Of a DNA stretch of 64,000 bases, positions 17,116-25,526 are shown one piece after another. The notes under the pieces were generated by a model that worked only from the letters and a program-made list of their open reading frames with translations, was not told the origin of the DNA and did not search any database. How positions within the stretch are numbered: position 1 is the first letter of the stretch; every line of letters starts with the position of its first letter. Source of the DNA: Streptomyces tibetensis (GTDB taxonomy: Bacteria; Actinomycetota; Actinomycetes; Streptomycetales; Streptomycetaceae). Both the position numbers and the translations under genes were made by a program. The stretch spans positions 1-64,000 of the forward strand of contig NZ_SZVW01000030.1 of NCBI RefSeq assembly GCF_007655005.1, given 5' to 3'.

Positions 17116-18024
17116 ATGAAGTTCCACGGAGTGCTGTTCTTCCCGGTCACGCCGTTCGCGGCGGACGGTTCACTGGACGAGGAACGGCTGGCCCAGCACA
17201 TCGAGTCGGGTGTCGCCGCGGGCGCGGGAGGTGTGTTCGTCGCCTGCGGCACCGGCGAGTTCCACGCGCTGTCGACCGAGGAGATCGAGCGGGCCACCCG
17301 GGTCGCCGTGCAGACCACGGCCGGACGCGTGCCCGTCCTCGCGGCGGCCGGCGGCCCCACACCGGTCGCGCGCGACCAGGCCGCCCGCGTCGAACGCGCC
17401 GGCGCCGACGGCATCCTGCTGCTGCCGCCCTACCTCGTCAGCGCCCCGCAGCAGGGCCTGGTGCGCTACGTCGAGGAGGTCATCGCCGCCACGGACCTGC
17501 CGGTGGTCTTCTACCAGCGGGGCACCGCCCGGCTCAGCGCGGAGACGGCCGCCGAGATCGCCGCCCTGCCCGGTGTCGTCGGCTTCAAGGACGGTATCGG
17601 GGACATCGAGCGGATGCACCGCATCGTCCGCGCGGTGCGAGCCGTGCCGGGCACGGAGGACTTCCAGTTCTTCAACGGGCTGCCCACCGCCGAGATGACC
17701 GCGCCCGCCTACCAGGGCATCGGCGTGGAGCTGTACTCCTCGGCGGTGTTCGCCTTCGCCCCGGAGATCGCCCTGGCCTTCCACCGGGCCCTCGCCGAGG
17801 ACGACGACGCGCTGGTCTCGCGGCTCCTCGACGAGTTCTACGGCCCGCTGGTCGCCCTGCGCGACGAGGTCCCCGGGTACGCCGTGTCGCTGGTCAAGGC
17901 CGGTGTGACCCTGCGCGGACTGGATGTCGGCGGTGTACGGGCGCCCCTGATCGACCCGACGCCGGAGCACATCGCCCGGCTCGCGGAACTCCTCGACCAC
18001 GGCCTGGAGGTGGCCGCCGCATGA
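17116..18024 (+). CDS. kdgD: 5-dehydro-4-deoxyglucarate dehydratase
   Basis: A 302-residue DHDPS/NAL-superfamily TIM-barrel enzyme that dehydrates and decarboxylates 5-dehydro-4-deoxy-D-glucarate to 2,5-dioxopentanoate. The start GVLFFPVTPF, the loop CGTGEFHALSTEE (GTGE in place of the GTTGE of DHDPS) and the Schiff-base region VVGFKDGIGD (active Lys) support KdgD rather than DapA. GAGGGAGAC precedes the ATG. It overlaps glucarate dehydratase by 4 nt. The product would need an alpha-ketoglutarate semialdehyde dehydrogenase, which is not in this operon. Confidence 0.9.
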   Translation: MKFHGVLFFPVTPFAADGSLDEERLAQHIESGVAAGAGGVFVACGTGEFHALSTEEIERATRVAVQTTAGRVPVLAAAGGPTPVARDQAARVERAGADGILLLPPYLVSAPQQGLVRYVEEVIAATDLPVVFYQRGTARLSAETAAEIAALPGVVGFKDGIGDIERMHRIVRAVRAVPGTEDFQFFNGLPTAEMTAPAYQGIGVELYSSAVFAFAPEIALAFHRALAEDDDALVSRLLDEFYGPLVALRDEVPGYAVSLVKAGVTLRGLDVGGVRAPLIDPTPEHIARLAELLDHGLEVAAA

Positions 18025-19271
18025 GTGCCACGCGCATCCGTGAGCTGATCATCACCCCGATCGCCTTCGGCGACCCGCCGCTGCTCAACTCCAACGGCGT
18101 GCACGAGCCGCTCGCCCTGCGGATCATCCTCCAGCTGGTCCTGGAGGACGGCACGGTGGGGATCGGCGAGTCCCCGGGGGGCGCGGCCCGCCTGGAGCGG
18201 CTGCACGCCGCCGCGAAGGTCGTCGTCGGCATGGACGTCTTCGACACCACCGCCGTGTCCGCCGCGATCGACGCGGCGCTGCTGCCGACCGTACCGAGCT
18301 CCCACGAGCGCGGCTGGACCACCTCGGCGGTCGAGGTGGCCTGCCTGGACGCGCAGGGCAGGCTGCTCGGCCGTCCGGTCAGCGACCTGCTGGGCGGGAA
18401 GGTCCGTGACGCGGTGCCGTTCGCCGCCTACCTCTTCTACAAGTGGGCGGAGCACCCCGCGCTCGACGGCCGTGCGGCGATCGGCGACGACTGGGGCGAG
18501 GCCCTCGATCCGGCCGGCATCGTCGAGCAGGCCCGGCTGATGCAGGAGCGTTACGGGTTCCGGTCGTTCAAGCTCAAGGGCGGTGTCTTCCCGCCCGACG
18601 AGGAGATCGCCGCGATGCGCGCCCTCGCGGAGGCCTTCCCCGGGCAGCCGCTGCGGCTCGACCCGAACGTGGCCTGGACGGTGGAGACGTCGAAGTACGT
18701 CGCCCGTGAACTCGACGGCGTGCTGGAGTACTTGGAGGATCCGACCCGGGGCATCCCCGGGATGGCGGAGGTGGCGAAGGACTCCCCCATGCCGCTCGCG
18801 ACCAACATGTGCGTGATCGCCTGGGAGCATCTGAGGCCGAGCGTCGAGCAGGGCGCGATCCAGGTCCTGCTCACCGACCACCACTACTGGGGCGGGCTGC
18901 GCCGCACCCGGGAACTGGCCGCCGTGTGCGAGGCGTTCGGGCTCAGCCTGTCGATGCACTCCAACTCGCACCTGGGCATCAGCCTCGCCGCGATGACCCA
19001 CGTCGCCGCCGCCATCCCGAACCTCGACCACTCCTGCGACACGCACTACCCGTGGAACTCCGCGGACGACGTGATCGTCCCCGGCGCGCTGGAGCTGCGC
19101 GACGGGGAGGTCAAGGTGCCCACCGGGCCGGGATTGGGCGTCGAACTCGACCACGACCAGCTGGAGCGACTGCACCGGCGGTACGTCGACTCGGGGAAGC
19201 GCAGCCGGGACGACACCGGTTACATGCGGCGGTTCCGGCCGGAGTACGAGTTGAAGCTCCCCCGCTGGTGA
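18021..19271 (+). CDS. gudD: Glucarate dehydratase (enolase superfamily)
   Basis: A 416-residue enolase-superfamily dehydratase converting D-glucarate (or L-idarate) to 5-dehydro-4-deoxyglucarate. The N-terminal capping domain has PLLNSNGVHEPLALR. The barrel carries the catalytic KxK in SFKLKGG and metal-binding acidic residues in LRLDPNVAW, LEYLEDP and ATNMCV. The His of the general base lies in the SMHSNSHLGIS segment. ATGA overlap with kdgD. This is the last gene of the operon; transport, dehydration and second dehydration are encoded in uptake order. Confidence 0.93.
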   Translation: MSATRIRELIITPIAFGDPPLLNSNGVHEPLALRIILQLVLEDGTVGIGESPGGAARLERLHAAAKVVVGMDVFDTTAVSAAIDAALLPTVPSSHERGWTTSAVEVACLDAQGRLLGRPVSDLLGGKVRDAVPFAAYLFYKWAEHPALDGRAAIGDDWGEALDPAGIVEQARLMQERYGFRSFKLKGGVFPPDEEIAAMRALAEAFPGQPLRLDPNVAWTVETSKYVARELDGVLEYLEDPTRGIPGMAEVAKDSPMPLATNMCVIAWEHLRPSVEQGAIQVLLTDHHYWGGLRRTRELAAVCEAFGLSLSMHSNSHLGISLAAMTHVAAAIPNLDHSCDTHYPWNSADDVIVPGALELRDGEVKVPTGPGLGVELDHDQLERLHRRYVDSGKRSRDDTGYMRRFRPEYELKLPRW

Positions 19272-19388
19272 CAACCGTGCGTGACGCGCACGAAGTTGAA
19301 CGCGGTTGTGCGGAACGTGCCTTCCGCTGCCCTCGTTCGACCGGGACCGGCAGGCCCCAAACGCCACACCGCGCCACCCCTTCCGACG

Positions 19389-19404
19389 CGTAGAAATATC
19401 TACG
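19389..19404 (+). promoter_or_regulatory. Palindrome CGTAGA-AATA-TCTACG
   Basis: A perfect 6-bp inverted repeat lies 3 nt before the ATG at 19408 and 118 nt after gudD. It is AT-rich for this DNA. It may be an operator or may influence translation of the following gene; if it is an operator, the gene may start further downstream. Confidence 0.4.
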
Positions 19405-19407
19405 AGC

Positions 19408-19992
19408 ATGGCTACGTCCGGGCGGCACGCGGAACCCCGCGGGCCACCGGCCGTGTCCAGCGCGCGCCCGACCGCGGCGCCACCGACTGTGCCTGGGGTG
19501 GCCATGCAGAGCGTCATGTGGAAGCAAGCCGTCGAGTGGCTCGCCGCGGCCGCCACGGACCCCAAGGAGTGCAAGCGGGAGTGGGACTACGGCGCGGGGA
19601 CCATGCTCGTGGAGGCCGGGCGGTACTGGGACGTGCTGAGCGTCCCCGACCGGCTCGGCCTGCTCGCGTTGGACATCCTGTGGCGCGATCCGCTGAAGGT
19701 GCCGGGCCCCACTCTGGTGGACTGCGCCGCGCGCAGAGTGGGGTTCTTCCTGCCGCCCGATCCGGTCAGCGAGTGGATCGGCTTCGGCGTACGGCATGTC
19801 GGCCGGGGCTCCTGGGTCGCGGTGCCGCCGCCGTACCGTCCCGCCGGCCGGCTGGAGTGGCTCGTGCCGCCGGACGGGACCGGCGCCCTGCACACCCCCG
19901 GCCCGCTCGAATCGGCCCTGCGGGAGGCCAGCGGAACCCTCGCGGTACTGGCACCGGTCAGCGCGGAGCCGGTGGTGACGGACGGCTGGTGA
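19408..19992 (+). CDS. Streptomyces hypothetical protein, unknown function
   Basis: A 194-residue soluble protein. Residues 1-32 are Pro/Ala-rich and probably disordered. The rest is a compact alpha/beta region with conserved-looking segments WKQAVEWLAAAATDPKECKR, DVLSVPDRLGLLALDILWRD and GFFLPPDPVSEWIGFGVRH. I recall similar proteins in Streptomyces but no function. ATG at 19408 lacks a clear ribosome site; ATG at 19504 (MQSVMWKQ) is an alternative start. The 3' end overlaps the convergent next gene by 35 nt. Confidence 0.65.
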   Translation: MATSGRHAEPRGPPAVSSARPTAAPPTVPGVAMQSVMWKQAVEWLAAAATDPKECKREWDYGAGTMLVEAGRYWDVLSVPDRLGLLALDILWRDPLKVPGPTLVDCAARRVGFFLPPDPVSEWIGFGVRHVGRGSWVAVPPPYRPAGRLEWLVPPDGTGALHTPGPLESALREASGTLAVLAPVSAEPVVTDGW

Positions 19993-20476
19993 GGCGAGCG
20001 CCGGACGACGGCCCGGCTGCCCCCGGGTGCCGATCGGAGGCGGGGCGGGTACCTGCGGGCGCTGCCGGGCCCGGGCGCCGGCCGGCCGGCGGGTGAGGGG
20101 TGGCAGCCGGGTGAGGGGTGGCAACCGGGTGAGGGGTGGCAGCCGGACGGGAGGGGCCGGGAACGACCGGGCCCATGTGCCGGCCGGCGGTCCATGAGGG
20201 AACGGCGGTCCAGGTTTCGCTGTCGGCCGGCGGGCCCATGTGCCGGCCGGCGGTCCACGAGGGGACGGCGGTCCAGGTTTCGCTGTCGGCCGGCGCGGCG
20301 AAGGAGACCCACTGGCCGTCGCGGTGCTCCGGGACCGCGTGGCCCCGCGCCACCCACTCGGCGACCAGAGCCGCGTAGATCGGCGGATGTCCCGCGTATC
20401 CGCTGGTGAGTTCGGCGTACGAGCGGGGCACCGCGTCGTTCCCCGGACGGCGTCGCGCCGTCTCCGTGCTGTCCAT
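19958..20476 (-). CDS. Hypothetical protein with in-frame tandem repeats
   Basis: A 172-residue protein. The N-terminal part (residues 1-55; RSYAELTSGYAGHPPIYAAL followed by VAEWVARGHAVPEH) looks well folded and conserved. Then come two copies of a 21-residue unit containing DSETWTAVPSWTAGRHMGP (63-bp DNA repeat), a Pro/His/Ala repeat from an 18-bp minisatellite, and a Pro/Ala/Gly tail. The tail runs over the end of the convergent gene, which suggests that repeat expansion moved the original stop. Start at 20476 is chosen by where the conserved part begins; no strong ribosome site is seen. Confidence 0.55.
   Translation of the reverse strand: MDSTETARRRPGNDAVPRSYAELTSGYAGHPPIYAALVAEWVARGHAVPEHRDGQWVSFAAPADSETWTAVPSWTAGRHMGPPADSETWTAVPSWTAGRHMGPVVPGPSRPAATPHPVATPHPAATPHPPAGRRPGPAAPAGTRPASDRHPGAAGPSSGARLTSRPSPPAPR
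20091..20144 (-). repeat. 18-bp tandem repeat, three units
   Basis: GGGTGAGGGGTGGCAGCC occurs at 20091-20108, 20109-20126 (one change) and 20127-20144, in frame in the minus-strand hypothetical gene and encoding alternating TPHP and AATPHP-like peptides. Confidence 0.85.
20169..20294 (-). repeat. 63-bp direct tandem duplication
   Basis: Units at 20169-20231 and 20232-20294 differ at only two positions and encode 21 residues each, keeping the frame of the minus-strand gene. Confidence 0.88.
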
Positions 20477-20708
20477 GCCAGGGGAACGCGGCGCCGCGCA
20501 CCGGTGGTACGCGGGCCGGACCCCGTCCGTCGGGTCGAGTGAACCCGTCACCCGGACGGCGGCATGCGGGCACCGGACAAACATCCAGTCAGGCGGTCGC
20601 CCGTTCAGAACGTCTCACCCCGGCCGCGACGGAGTTCTCGACCGGGGCCGACGCGTCCGGTAACACTGACCTCACCCCGAGAAACCGGTACGACGGCAGG
20701 GAGAGGCC

Positions 20709-21932
20709 ATGTCACAGCGCCCTGACCTCATGCAGCGCAGGGCCGTGCTGGAGCACGAGTGGTCCCGCTGGGTGCCGCGGCTGAGCGTCCCGGGCACGCG
20801 GCCCGGCGGCACCGCCGCACTGCGCCATGAGGTGAGCGAGTCCTGGGCGCGTTCGCTGGGCAGCGTCGACCCGGGCCGCGACAGCGCACCCGTCACCGAC
20901 GACGGCCGGGTGCACCAGCGCTGGACCTCGTCACCGCTGTACGGGCCGGTCTCCGCTCTCACCGGGGAGCTGCACAGCATCGCCGAGGACGCCGGGTTCG
21001 TCTCGGCGGTCACCGACGAGTCCGGCACCATCCTGTGGACCTGCGGCGGCCCGACCATGCGCCGCAGGGCCGAGCGGGTCAACTTCGCGCCGGGCGGCCG
21101 CTGGGACGAGCAGGCCATGGGCACCAACGCGCTGTCCCTCGCCCTGCGCACCGGCCGCCCCAGCTCCGTGTTCTCGGCCGAGCATCTGGTGTCGGCCCTG
21201 CACGGCTGGGTCTGTTACTGCGCGCCCGTGCACGGCAGGGACGGCAGCGTCCTCGGCGTGCTGGACCTGTCCACGACCTGGGACCGGTCGCACCCGCTGG
21301 CCATGTCCACCGTGCGCACCCTGGTGTCGACGATCGAGGCCCGTCTGACCACGGAGGTGTCCCGCCCGGCTCGGCTGCGGCTCACGTGCCTGGGCACCGA
21401 GCGAGCCGTGCACGACGGACGGTCACTCCCCCTGCGCCCCCGGCAGTTGGAGATCCTCACCCTCCTCGCGCTCGAACCCGACGGCTTCTCCCCGGAACGG
21501 CTGCGTGCGGCCCTGTACGGCGACCGGCCGGTCACGGCGTCCACCTTCAAGGCGGAGATCTCCCACCTGCGCCGGGCGCTGGGCGGCGCGATATCCCCCC
21601 GCCACTACGCCCTCACCGCCCCCGCGTCCTGCGACGCCGCAGACGTCCTGCGCGCGCTGGAGCAGGGCGACACGGACACCGCCCTGGGTCACTACGGCGG
21701 CCCGCTCCTGCCCCGCTCCGCGGCCCCCGGCGTCGAGGAGTGGCGCACCCGCCTCGAAGTGGCGGTACGCGAGGCCGTTCTGGCGAGCACCCGCCCGGAA
21801 CACGCCCTGCGCTACGGCGAACGGGCCCCGTACGACGCGGAGATACACGAGCACGCACTGCGGCTGCTCGGCCCCGAAGACGCACGCCGCGCCATCGCGC
21901 AGGGCCGGCTGACGACGGCCCTGCGCGACTGA
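20709..21932 (+). CDS. GAF-domain transcriptional regulator with C-terminal winged helix
   Basis: A 407-residue regulator. Residues about 60-215 are a GAF sensor of the AcoR type (FVSAVTDESGTILWTCGG, WDEQAMGTNALSLALRTGRP, HGWVCYCAPVHGRDGSVLGVLDLS). The C-terminal part (from about 230) is an OmpR/SARP-like winged helix (PLRPRQLEILTLLALEPDGF, STFKAEISHLRRALG). There is no sigma-54 ATPase domain, as is usual for actinobacterial AcoR-like proteins. The aldehyde dehydrogenase 147 nt downstream on the same strand is the likely target. The stop codon lies in a 16-bp repeat. Confidence 0.88.
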   Translation: MSQRPDLMQRRAVLEHEWSRWVPRLSVPGTRPGGTAALRHEVSESWARSLGSVDPGRDSAPVTDDGRVHQRWTSSPLYGPVSALTGELHSIAEDAGFVSAVTDESGTILWTCGGPTMRRRAERVNFAPGGRWDEQAMGTNALSLALRTGRPSSVFSAEHLVSALHGWVCYCAPVHGRDGSVLGVLDLSTTWDRSHPLAMSTVRTLVSTIEARLTTEVSRPARLRLTCLGTERAVHDGRSLPLRPRQLEILTLLALEPDGFSPERLRAALYGDRPVTASTFKAEISHLRRALGGAISPRHYALTAPASCDAADVLRALEQGDTDTALGHYGGPLLPRSAAPGVEEWRTRLEVAVREAVLASTRPEHALRYGERAPYDAEIHEHALRLLGPEDARRAIAQGRLTTALRD

Positions 21933-21962
21933 CGCCCTGCGCGACTGACGGCCTGCGCGACC
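21918..21962 (+). repeat. 16-bp tandem repeat over a stop codon
   Basis: GCCCTGCGCGACTGAC occurs at 21918-21933 and 21934-21949, with a partial third copy. The regulator's TGA is inside the first unit and is itself repeated. Confidence 0.65.
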
Positions 21963-22078
21963 GGCACCCTGCGCGGCTGCCGTGTCGTCTCCGCACGCCA
22001 ACCTTGCGCCAACCTCCCGGGAGCACAGTGAGGGACGTCGCGACCGTCCCGCACCGTCCTTCACCGAGGAGAGCCGCC

Positions 22079-23596
22079 ATGGTGTACGCGCAGCCAGGAA
22101 CCGAGGGCAGCATCGTTTCCTTCGCCCGCCGGTACGACAACTTCATCGACGGCGACTGGGCAGCACCGGTCGAGGGCCGCTACTTCGAGAACCCGACACC
22201 GGTGACCGGCAAGGCCTTCTGCGAGGTCGCCCGTTCCACCGCGGCCGATGTCGACCTCGCCCTGGACGCCGCGCACCGGGCGGCCGACGGCTGGGGCCGT
22301 ACGTCCACGGCGGAACGCGCGAACGTCCTCAACAGGATCGCGGACCGCATCGAGGAGAACCTGGAGAAGATCGCGGTCGCCGAGACGTGGGAGAACGGCA
22401 AGCCGGTCCGCGAGACCCTGGCCGCCGACATCCCGCTGGCCGTGGACCACTTCCGGTACTTCGCCGGAGTCGTGCGCGCGCAGGAGGGCAGCATCGCGGA
22501 GATCGACGCCGACACCGTCGCGTACCACTTCCACGAGCCGCTGGGCGTGGTCGGTCAGATCATCCCGTGGAACTTCCCGATCCTCATGGCCACGTGGAAG
22601 CTCGCGCCCGCGCTGGCCGCCGGCAACTGCGTGGTCATCAAACCGGCGGAGCAGACCCCGGTCAGCCTGCTCTACGTCATGGACCTGATCGCCGACCTGC
22701 TCCCGCCGGGCGTGGTCAACGTGGTCAACGGCTTCGGCGTGGAGGCGGGCAAGCCGCTGGCGTCCAGCCCGCGGGTGGCGAAGGTGGCGTTCACCGGCGA
22801 GACGACGACCGGCCGCCTGATCATGCAGTACGCGAGCGAGAACATCATCCCCGTCACCCTGGAACTGGGCGGCAAGAGCCCGAACATCTTCCTGCCCGAC
22901 GTCATGGCCGCCGACGACGACTTCCTGGACAAGGCGGTCGAGGGCTTCGTGATGTTCGCCCTCAACCAGGGCGAGGTCTGCACCTGCCCGTCCCGCGCCC
23001 TGATCCCCTCCTCCATCTACGACGACTTCATGGCCCGCTGTGTCGAACGCACCGAGGCGATCGTCGGCGGCGATCCGCTGGACCCGGCCACGATGATCGG
23101 CGCGCAGGCGAGCAACGACCAGTACGAGAAGATCCTCTCCTACCTCGACATCGGCAGGAAGGAGGGCGCGGAGGTCGTCACGGGCGGCAGGCCCCGCGCG
23201 GTGCCCGGCCTCGAGGGGGGCTACTACATCGAGCCGACCATCTTTCGCGGCACCAACGACATGCGGATCTTCCAGGAGGAGATTTTCGGCCCGGTCGTCT
23301 CGGTCACGACGTACGACTCGGTCGACGAGGCGCTGAAGATCGCCAACGACACGTTGTACGGCCTCGGCGCGGGCGTCTGGACCCGCGACGGCAACACGGC
23401 CTACCGCCTGGGCCGCGAGATCAAGGCGGGCCGCGTCTGGACCAACTGCTACCACGCGTACCCGGCCCACGCGGCGTTCGGCGGTTACAAGAAGTCGGGC
23501 ATCGGCCGCGAGACGCACAAGATGATGCTGGATCACTACCAGCAGACGAAGAATCTTCTGGTGTCGTACGCGCCGAAGAAGCTGGGCTTCTTCTAA
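22079..23596 (+). CDS. NAD-dependent aldehyde dehydrogenase (ExaC/acetaldehyde type)
   Basis: A 505-residue aldehyde dehydrogenase oxidising aldehydes to acids with NAD+. The NAD-binding part has GQIIPWNFPILMATWKLAPA and TGETTTGRLI. The general base Glu is in LELGGKSPN and the catalytic Cys in NQGEVCTCPSR. The C-terminus KNLLVSYAPKKLGFF is typical of the ExaC/AldB clade that clears acetaldehyde in ethanol use. ATG at 22079 has GAGGAG 7 nt upstream. The GAF regulator upstream probably activates it. A short hairpin (23597-23612) follows the stop. It is not of the ketoglutarate-semialdehyde type that the glucarate operon lacks, as far as I can judge. Confidence 0.93.
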   Translation: MVYAQPGTEGSIVSFARRYDNFIDGDWAAPVEGRYFENPTPVTGKAFCEVARSTAADVDLALDAAHRAADGWGRTSTAERANVLNRIADRIEENLEKIAVAETWENGKPVRETLAADIPLAVDHFRYFAGVVRAQEGSIAEIDADTVAYHFHEPLGVVGQIIPWNFPILMATWKLAPALAAGNCVVIKPAEQTPVSLLYVMDLIADLLPPGVVNVVNGFGVEAGKPLASSPRVAKVAFTGETTTGRLIMQYASENIIPVTLELGGKSPNIFLPDVMAADDDFLDKAVEGFVMFALNQGEVCTCPSRALIPSSIYDDFMARCVERTEAIVGGDPLDPATMIGAQASNDQYEKILSYLDIGRKEGAEVVTGGRPRAVPGLEGGYYIEPTIFRGTNDMRIFQEEIFGPVVSVTTYDSVDEALKIANDTLYGLGAGVWTRDGNTAYRLGREIKAGRVWTNCYHAYPAHAAFGGYKKSGIGRETHKMMLDHYQQTKNLLVSYAPKKLGFF

Positions 23597-23661
23597 ACAC
23601 CTGCGAAGGTGTAGTCGTGGGAGGAGTTAGGAGTTAGGAGTATCCAGGTGGCTCGACTCAG

Positions 23662-23892
23662 TCATTGAGACTCCTCATGATCGATGCGGGCCAGGACCAG
23701 GATGTTGTCGGCGGCGGCGCTCCAGTCGGCAGCCTCCAGAGCCATGAGAGCGACGTGGGCCTGGCTGCCGGTTAGGACGGCCTGCACGGCGCTCGGGTGA
23801 GTGGGGTGGGTGTCGAGGCGGACGTGGGCGTCGATGGCGGGAGTTCCCGGGGCGGACCCGGCCGAGTGCGCCCGCCGCGCCGGCCAGAGCAT
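23662..23892 (-). CDS. Small hypothetical protein, 76 residues
   Basis: An acidic 76-residue protein with coding character in its second half (PSAVQAVLTGSQAHVALMAL, then EAADWSAAADNILVLARID). ATG at 23892 has GAAAGAG about 6 nt upstream. It has no signal peptide, membrane segment or recognised family. Gene-dense context and codon use favour a real gene, but it is short. Confidence 0.5.
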   Translation of the reverse strand: MLWPARRAHSAGSAPGTPAIDAHVRLDTHPTHPSAVQAVLTGSQAHVALMALEAADWSAAADNILVLARIDHEESQ

Positions 23893-24051
23893 CGGGTTCT
23901 CTTTCTGGTCTATCGAAGAGCACCGAGGCCCTTGTCTTGCCTGTGCAGCTACCGTCGCCTCGCCGTGCAACGGCGGTTCCCCAGTGATTTCGCCGCCGAA
24001 GATCGACGATGATGGAGCCCCTCTCACCAGACGACGACAAGGGGTGGGGAC

Positions 24052-24507
24052 GTGGCTAGCCTGATCAGGCGCCAGGAGTATCCGGTGAATGTCGACTACC
24101 ACGGGTGGGCCTTGCAGGACTTCGACGACACGCAGGTTCCTGTGCTGTTCCCCGAGGGTTTCGAGAGCGGCACGTTCCTCACTGATCATCCTGGGCGCCT
24201 TGATTTCTACAGTGCCGGGCACACCCACACCGCGTCCCTGACGGTGGAGGTCTGGGACGGAGAGCCGGCAGTGCCGGCCGGAGAGTGGGACGAGACAGCT
24301 CTGGCGAGCATCGTTTGTTCGGGCAAGTTGCGCGCCAGAGGTATGGCGGCGGGACCGATGCCAGAGGTGATCGAGTTGTCGGACGGGCCGGGTGTCTGGA
24401 CGGTGCGCGTGGTGTGTACCGGCCGTGAGGCGGCATCTGCGCAGACCCGGCACGCGGTGGTGCACGGAGTCGAGCGCTACATCGCACAGTTCTGGCCGAA
24501 CGCCTGA
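24052..24507 (+). CDS. Hypothetical protein, 151 residues
   Basis: A soluble beta-rich protein: VDYHGWALQDFDDTQVPVLF, LTDHPGRLDFYSAGHTHTAS and VIELSDGPGVWTVRVVCTGR are consistent with an antiparallel sandwich. GTG at 24052 follows AAGGGGTGGGGAC. Similar small proteins occur in Streptomyces near immunity or toxin debris, but I do not recognise a named family and assign no function. It ends 6 nt before a bidirectional hairpin terminator. Confidence 0.65.
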   Translation: MASLIRRQEYPVNVDYHGWALQDFDDTQVPVLFPEGFESGTFLTDHPGRLDFYSAGHTHTASLTVEVWDGEPAVPAGEWDETALASIVCSGKLRARGMAAGPMPEVIELSDGPGVWTVRVVCTGREAASAQTRHAVVHGVERYIAQFWPNA

Positions 24508-24513
24508 AGTGCT

Positions 24514-24543
24514 GGGGGCGGCTCCTCTCTCCGAGCCGCCCCC
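24514..24543. terminator. Bidirectional hairpin terminator
   Basis: A perfect 11-bp stem (GGGGGCGGCTC / GAGCCGCCCCC) with an 8-nt loop lies between two convergent genes. Its position supports a stop at 24551 for the minus-strand gene. Confidence 0.85.
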
Positions 24544-24550
24544 GCACCTG

Positions 24551-24974
24551 TCAAAGTCGCTCCGAAGTAATCTCGACCCAGAAGCCGTCGTCCGGTCCGT
24601 CTATGACCCTGTTCTTGCCACTCGTGGTCGGGGAGACGGTCGTGTAGCCCCCACGTCAACCGGACGTGTGATCCTGCGTGCTCGGCAGCCAGGGTCAAGT
24701 CGTCCTCAAGAGAGCGCCAGATCTTGGTTCCGTTCCATCCTCGGAACTCCTCTGCCAGTTCGGCAAGGAAGACGTCGAGGCCGTCACCGTCCCAGGTCCT
24801 CACCATGACCTCGATCCGCGCCGACTTACCTTGAGCTGTCACGAGGAAGTCGTGCATCAGGTCATCACGCTCTTCCGGGAAGGAACGTGTCAGCTTGTGG
24901 AAGCGCAGGCTGATTGTTCGATACCGGTCACCTCCGACGCGGACAACCGGGTTGGTCTCGTCTTCCTCCATCAC
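24551..24974 (-). pseudogene. DUF6228-like gene with probable single-base frameshift
   Basis: The intact frame from ATG 24974 (MMEEDETNPVVRVGG) carries a recognisable fold: LTAQ-type strand, MVRTWDGDGLDVFLAELAEE, GWNGTKIWRSLEDDLTL, HVRLTWG. At the C5 run 24648-24652 it loses coding character and would read through the terminator into the neighbouring gene (stop at 24477). With one C fewer the protein continues as TWGYTTVSPTTSGKNRVI, then DGPDDGFWVEITSERL, and stops at 24551, just before the terminator. I infer a homopolymer frameshift or a sequencing error. The family name is tentative. Confidence 0.65.
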
Positions 24975-25526
24975 GTGTGCAGGCTACGGGCACGGGATCC
25001 CCTGTGACCAGGAGTTTTGCCCCTCCTGCCTGACACCGGACGTCGGAGGAAGCCGAGCACAGCTGCGACGCGGTCATTCCGTTAGGAGCTATGAGTGGAG
25101 TTGGAAACCCTGATCACGGTCGCTCTGCAGCGGGAAATCTCCTCAGAGAGCGCGGCACAACTCCTTGCCGTAGCCGTTGATTGAGGCACCGGCGTCGAGG
25201 ACGAGAACACACTGCTCTACTGCAGGGTCTGATCTTCATTGAGGCGAGGCAGTAAACAGTCCGGTACGGACAAACCCATACGCGGGCCGCTGTGCCCGGT
25301 CCGGCGCAGAGGGTCGCGGCAGAGGCCGGCGTACTGCTCCGCAGTGTGTGGGGTGGCTGGGTGATCTACCACCCGTCTCAAGCCCCGACCGCCGACCTGG
25401 ACGGCTCTACGTCGGACACATCCGCGATGCGCTCCGATCAGCGGGAGGGCTGGGGCGAGAGGCCGTTGACGACGTACGTGATGTGGTACAGGAAGCGTTT
25501 CGGATTCTTCCAGGGTGCTTGGAGTG
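24975..25526. other. Intergenic region, possible decayed ORF
   Basis: No gene can be firmly supported. A 62-codon plus-strand frame from GTG 25348 (containing GRLYVGHIRDALRSAGGLG and EAVDDVRDVVQEAFRILPG) stops at 25536 inside the following hairpin and reads like the C-terminus of a real protein, but no upstream part is visible. The GC content of 25080-25290 is lower than in the neighbours. Confidence 0.35.

Noticed and set aside
22079..23596. Aldehyde dehydrogenase as the missing ketoglutarate-semialdehyde step of the glucarate operon
   Set aside because: Its C-terminus and active-site context are of the acetaldehyde (ExaC) clade, it has its own GAF regulator, and two unrelated genes separate it from the operon.
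24477..24550. Unshifted C-terminal extension of the DUF6228-like frame
   Set aside because: It crosses a strong terminator and overlaps the opposite gene, and its composition is not protein-like.
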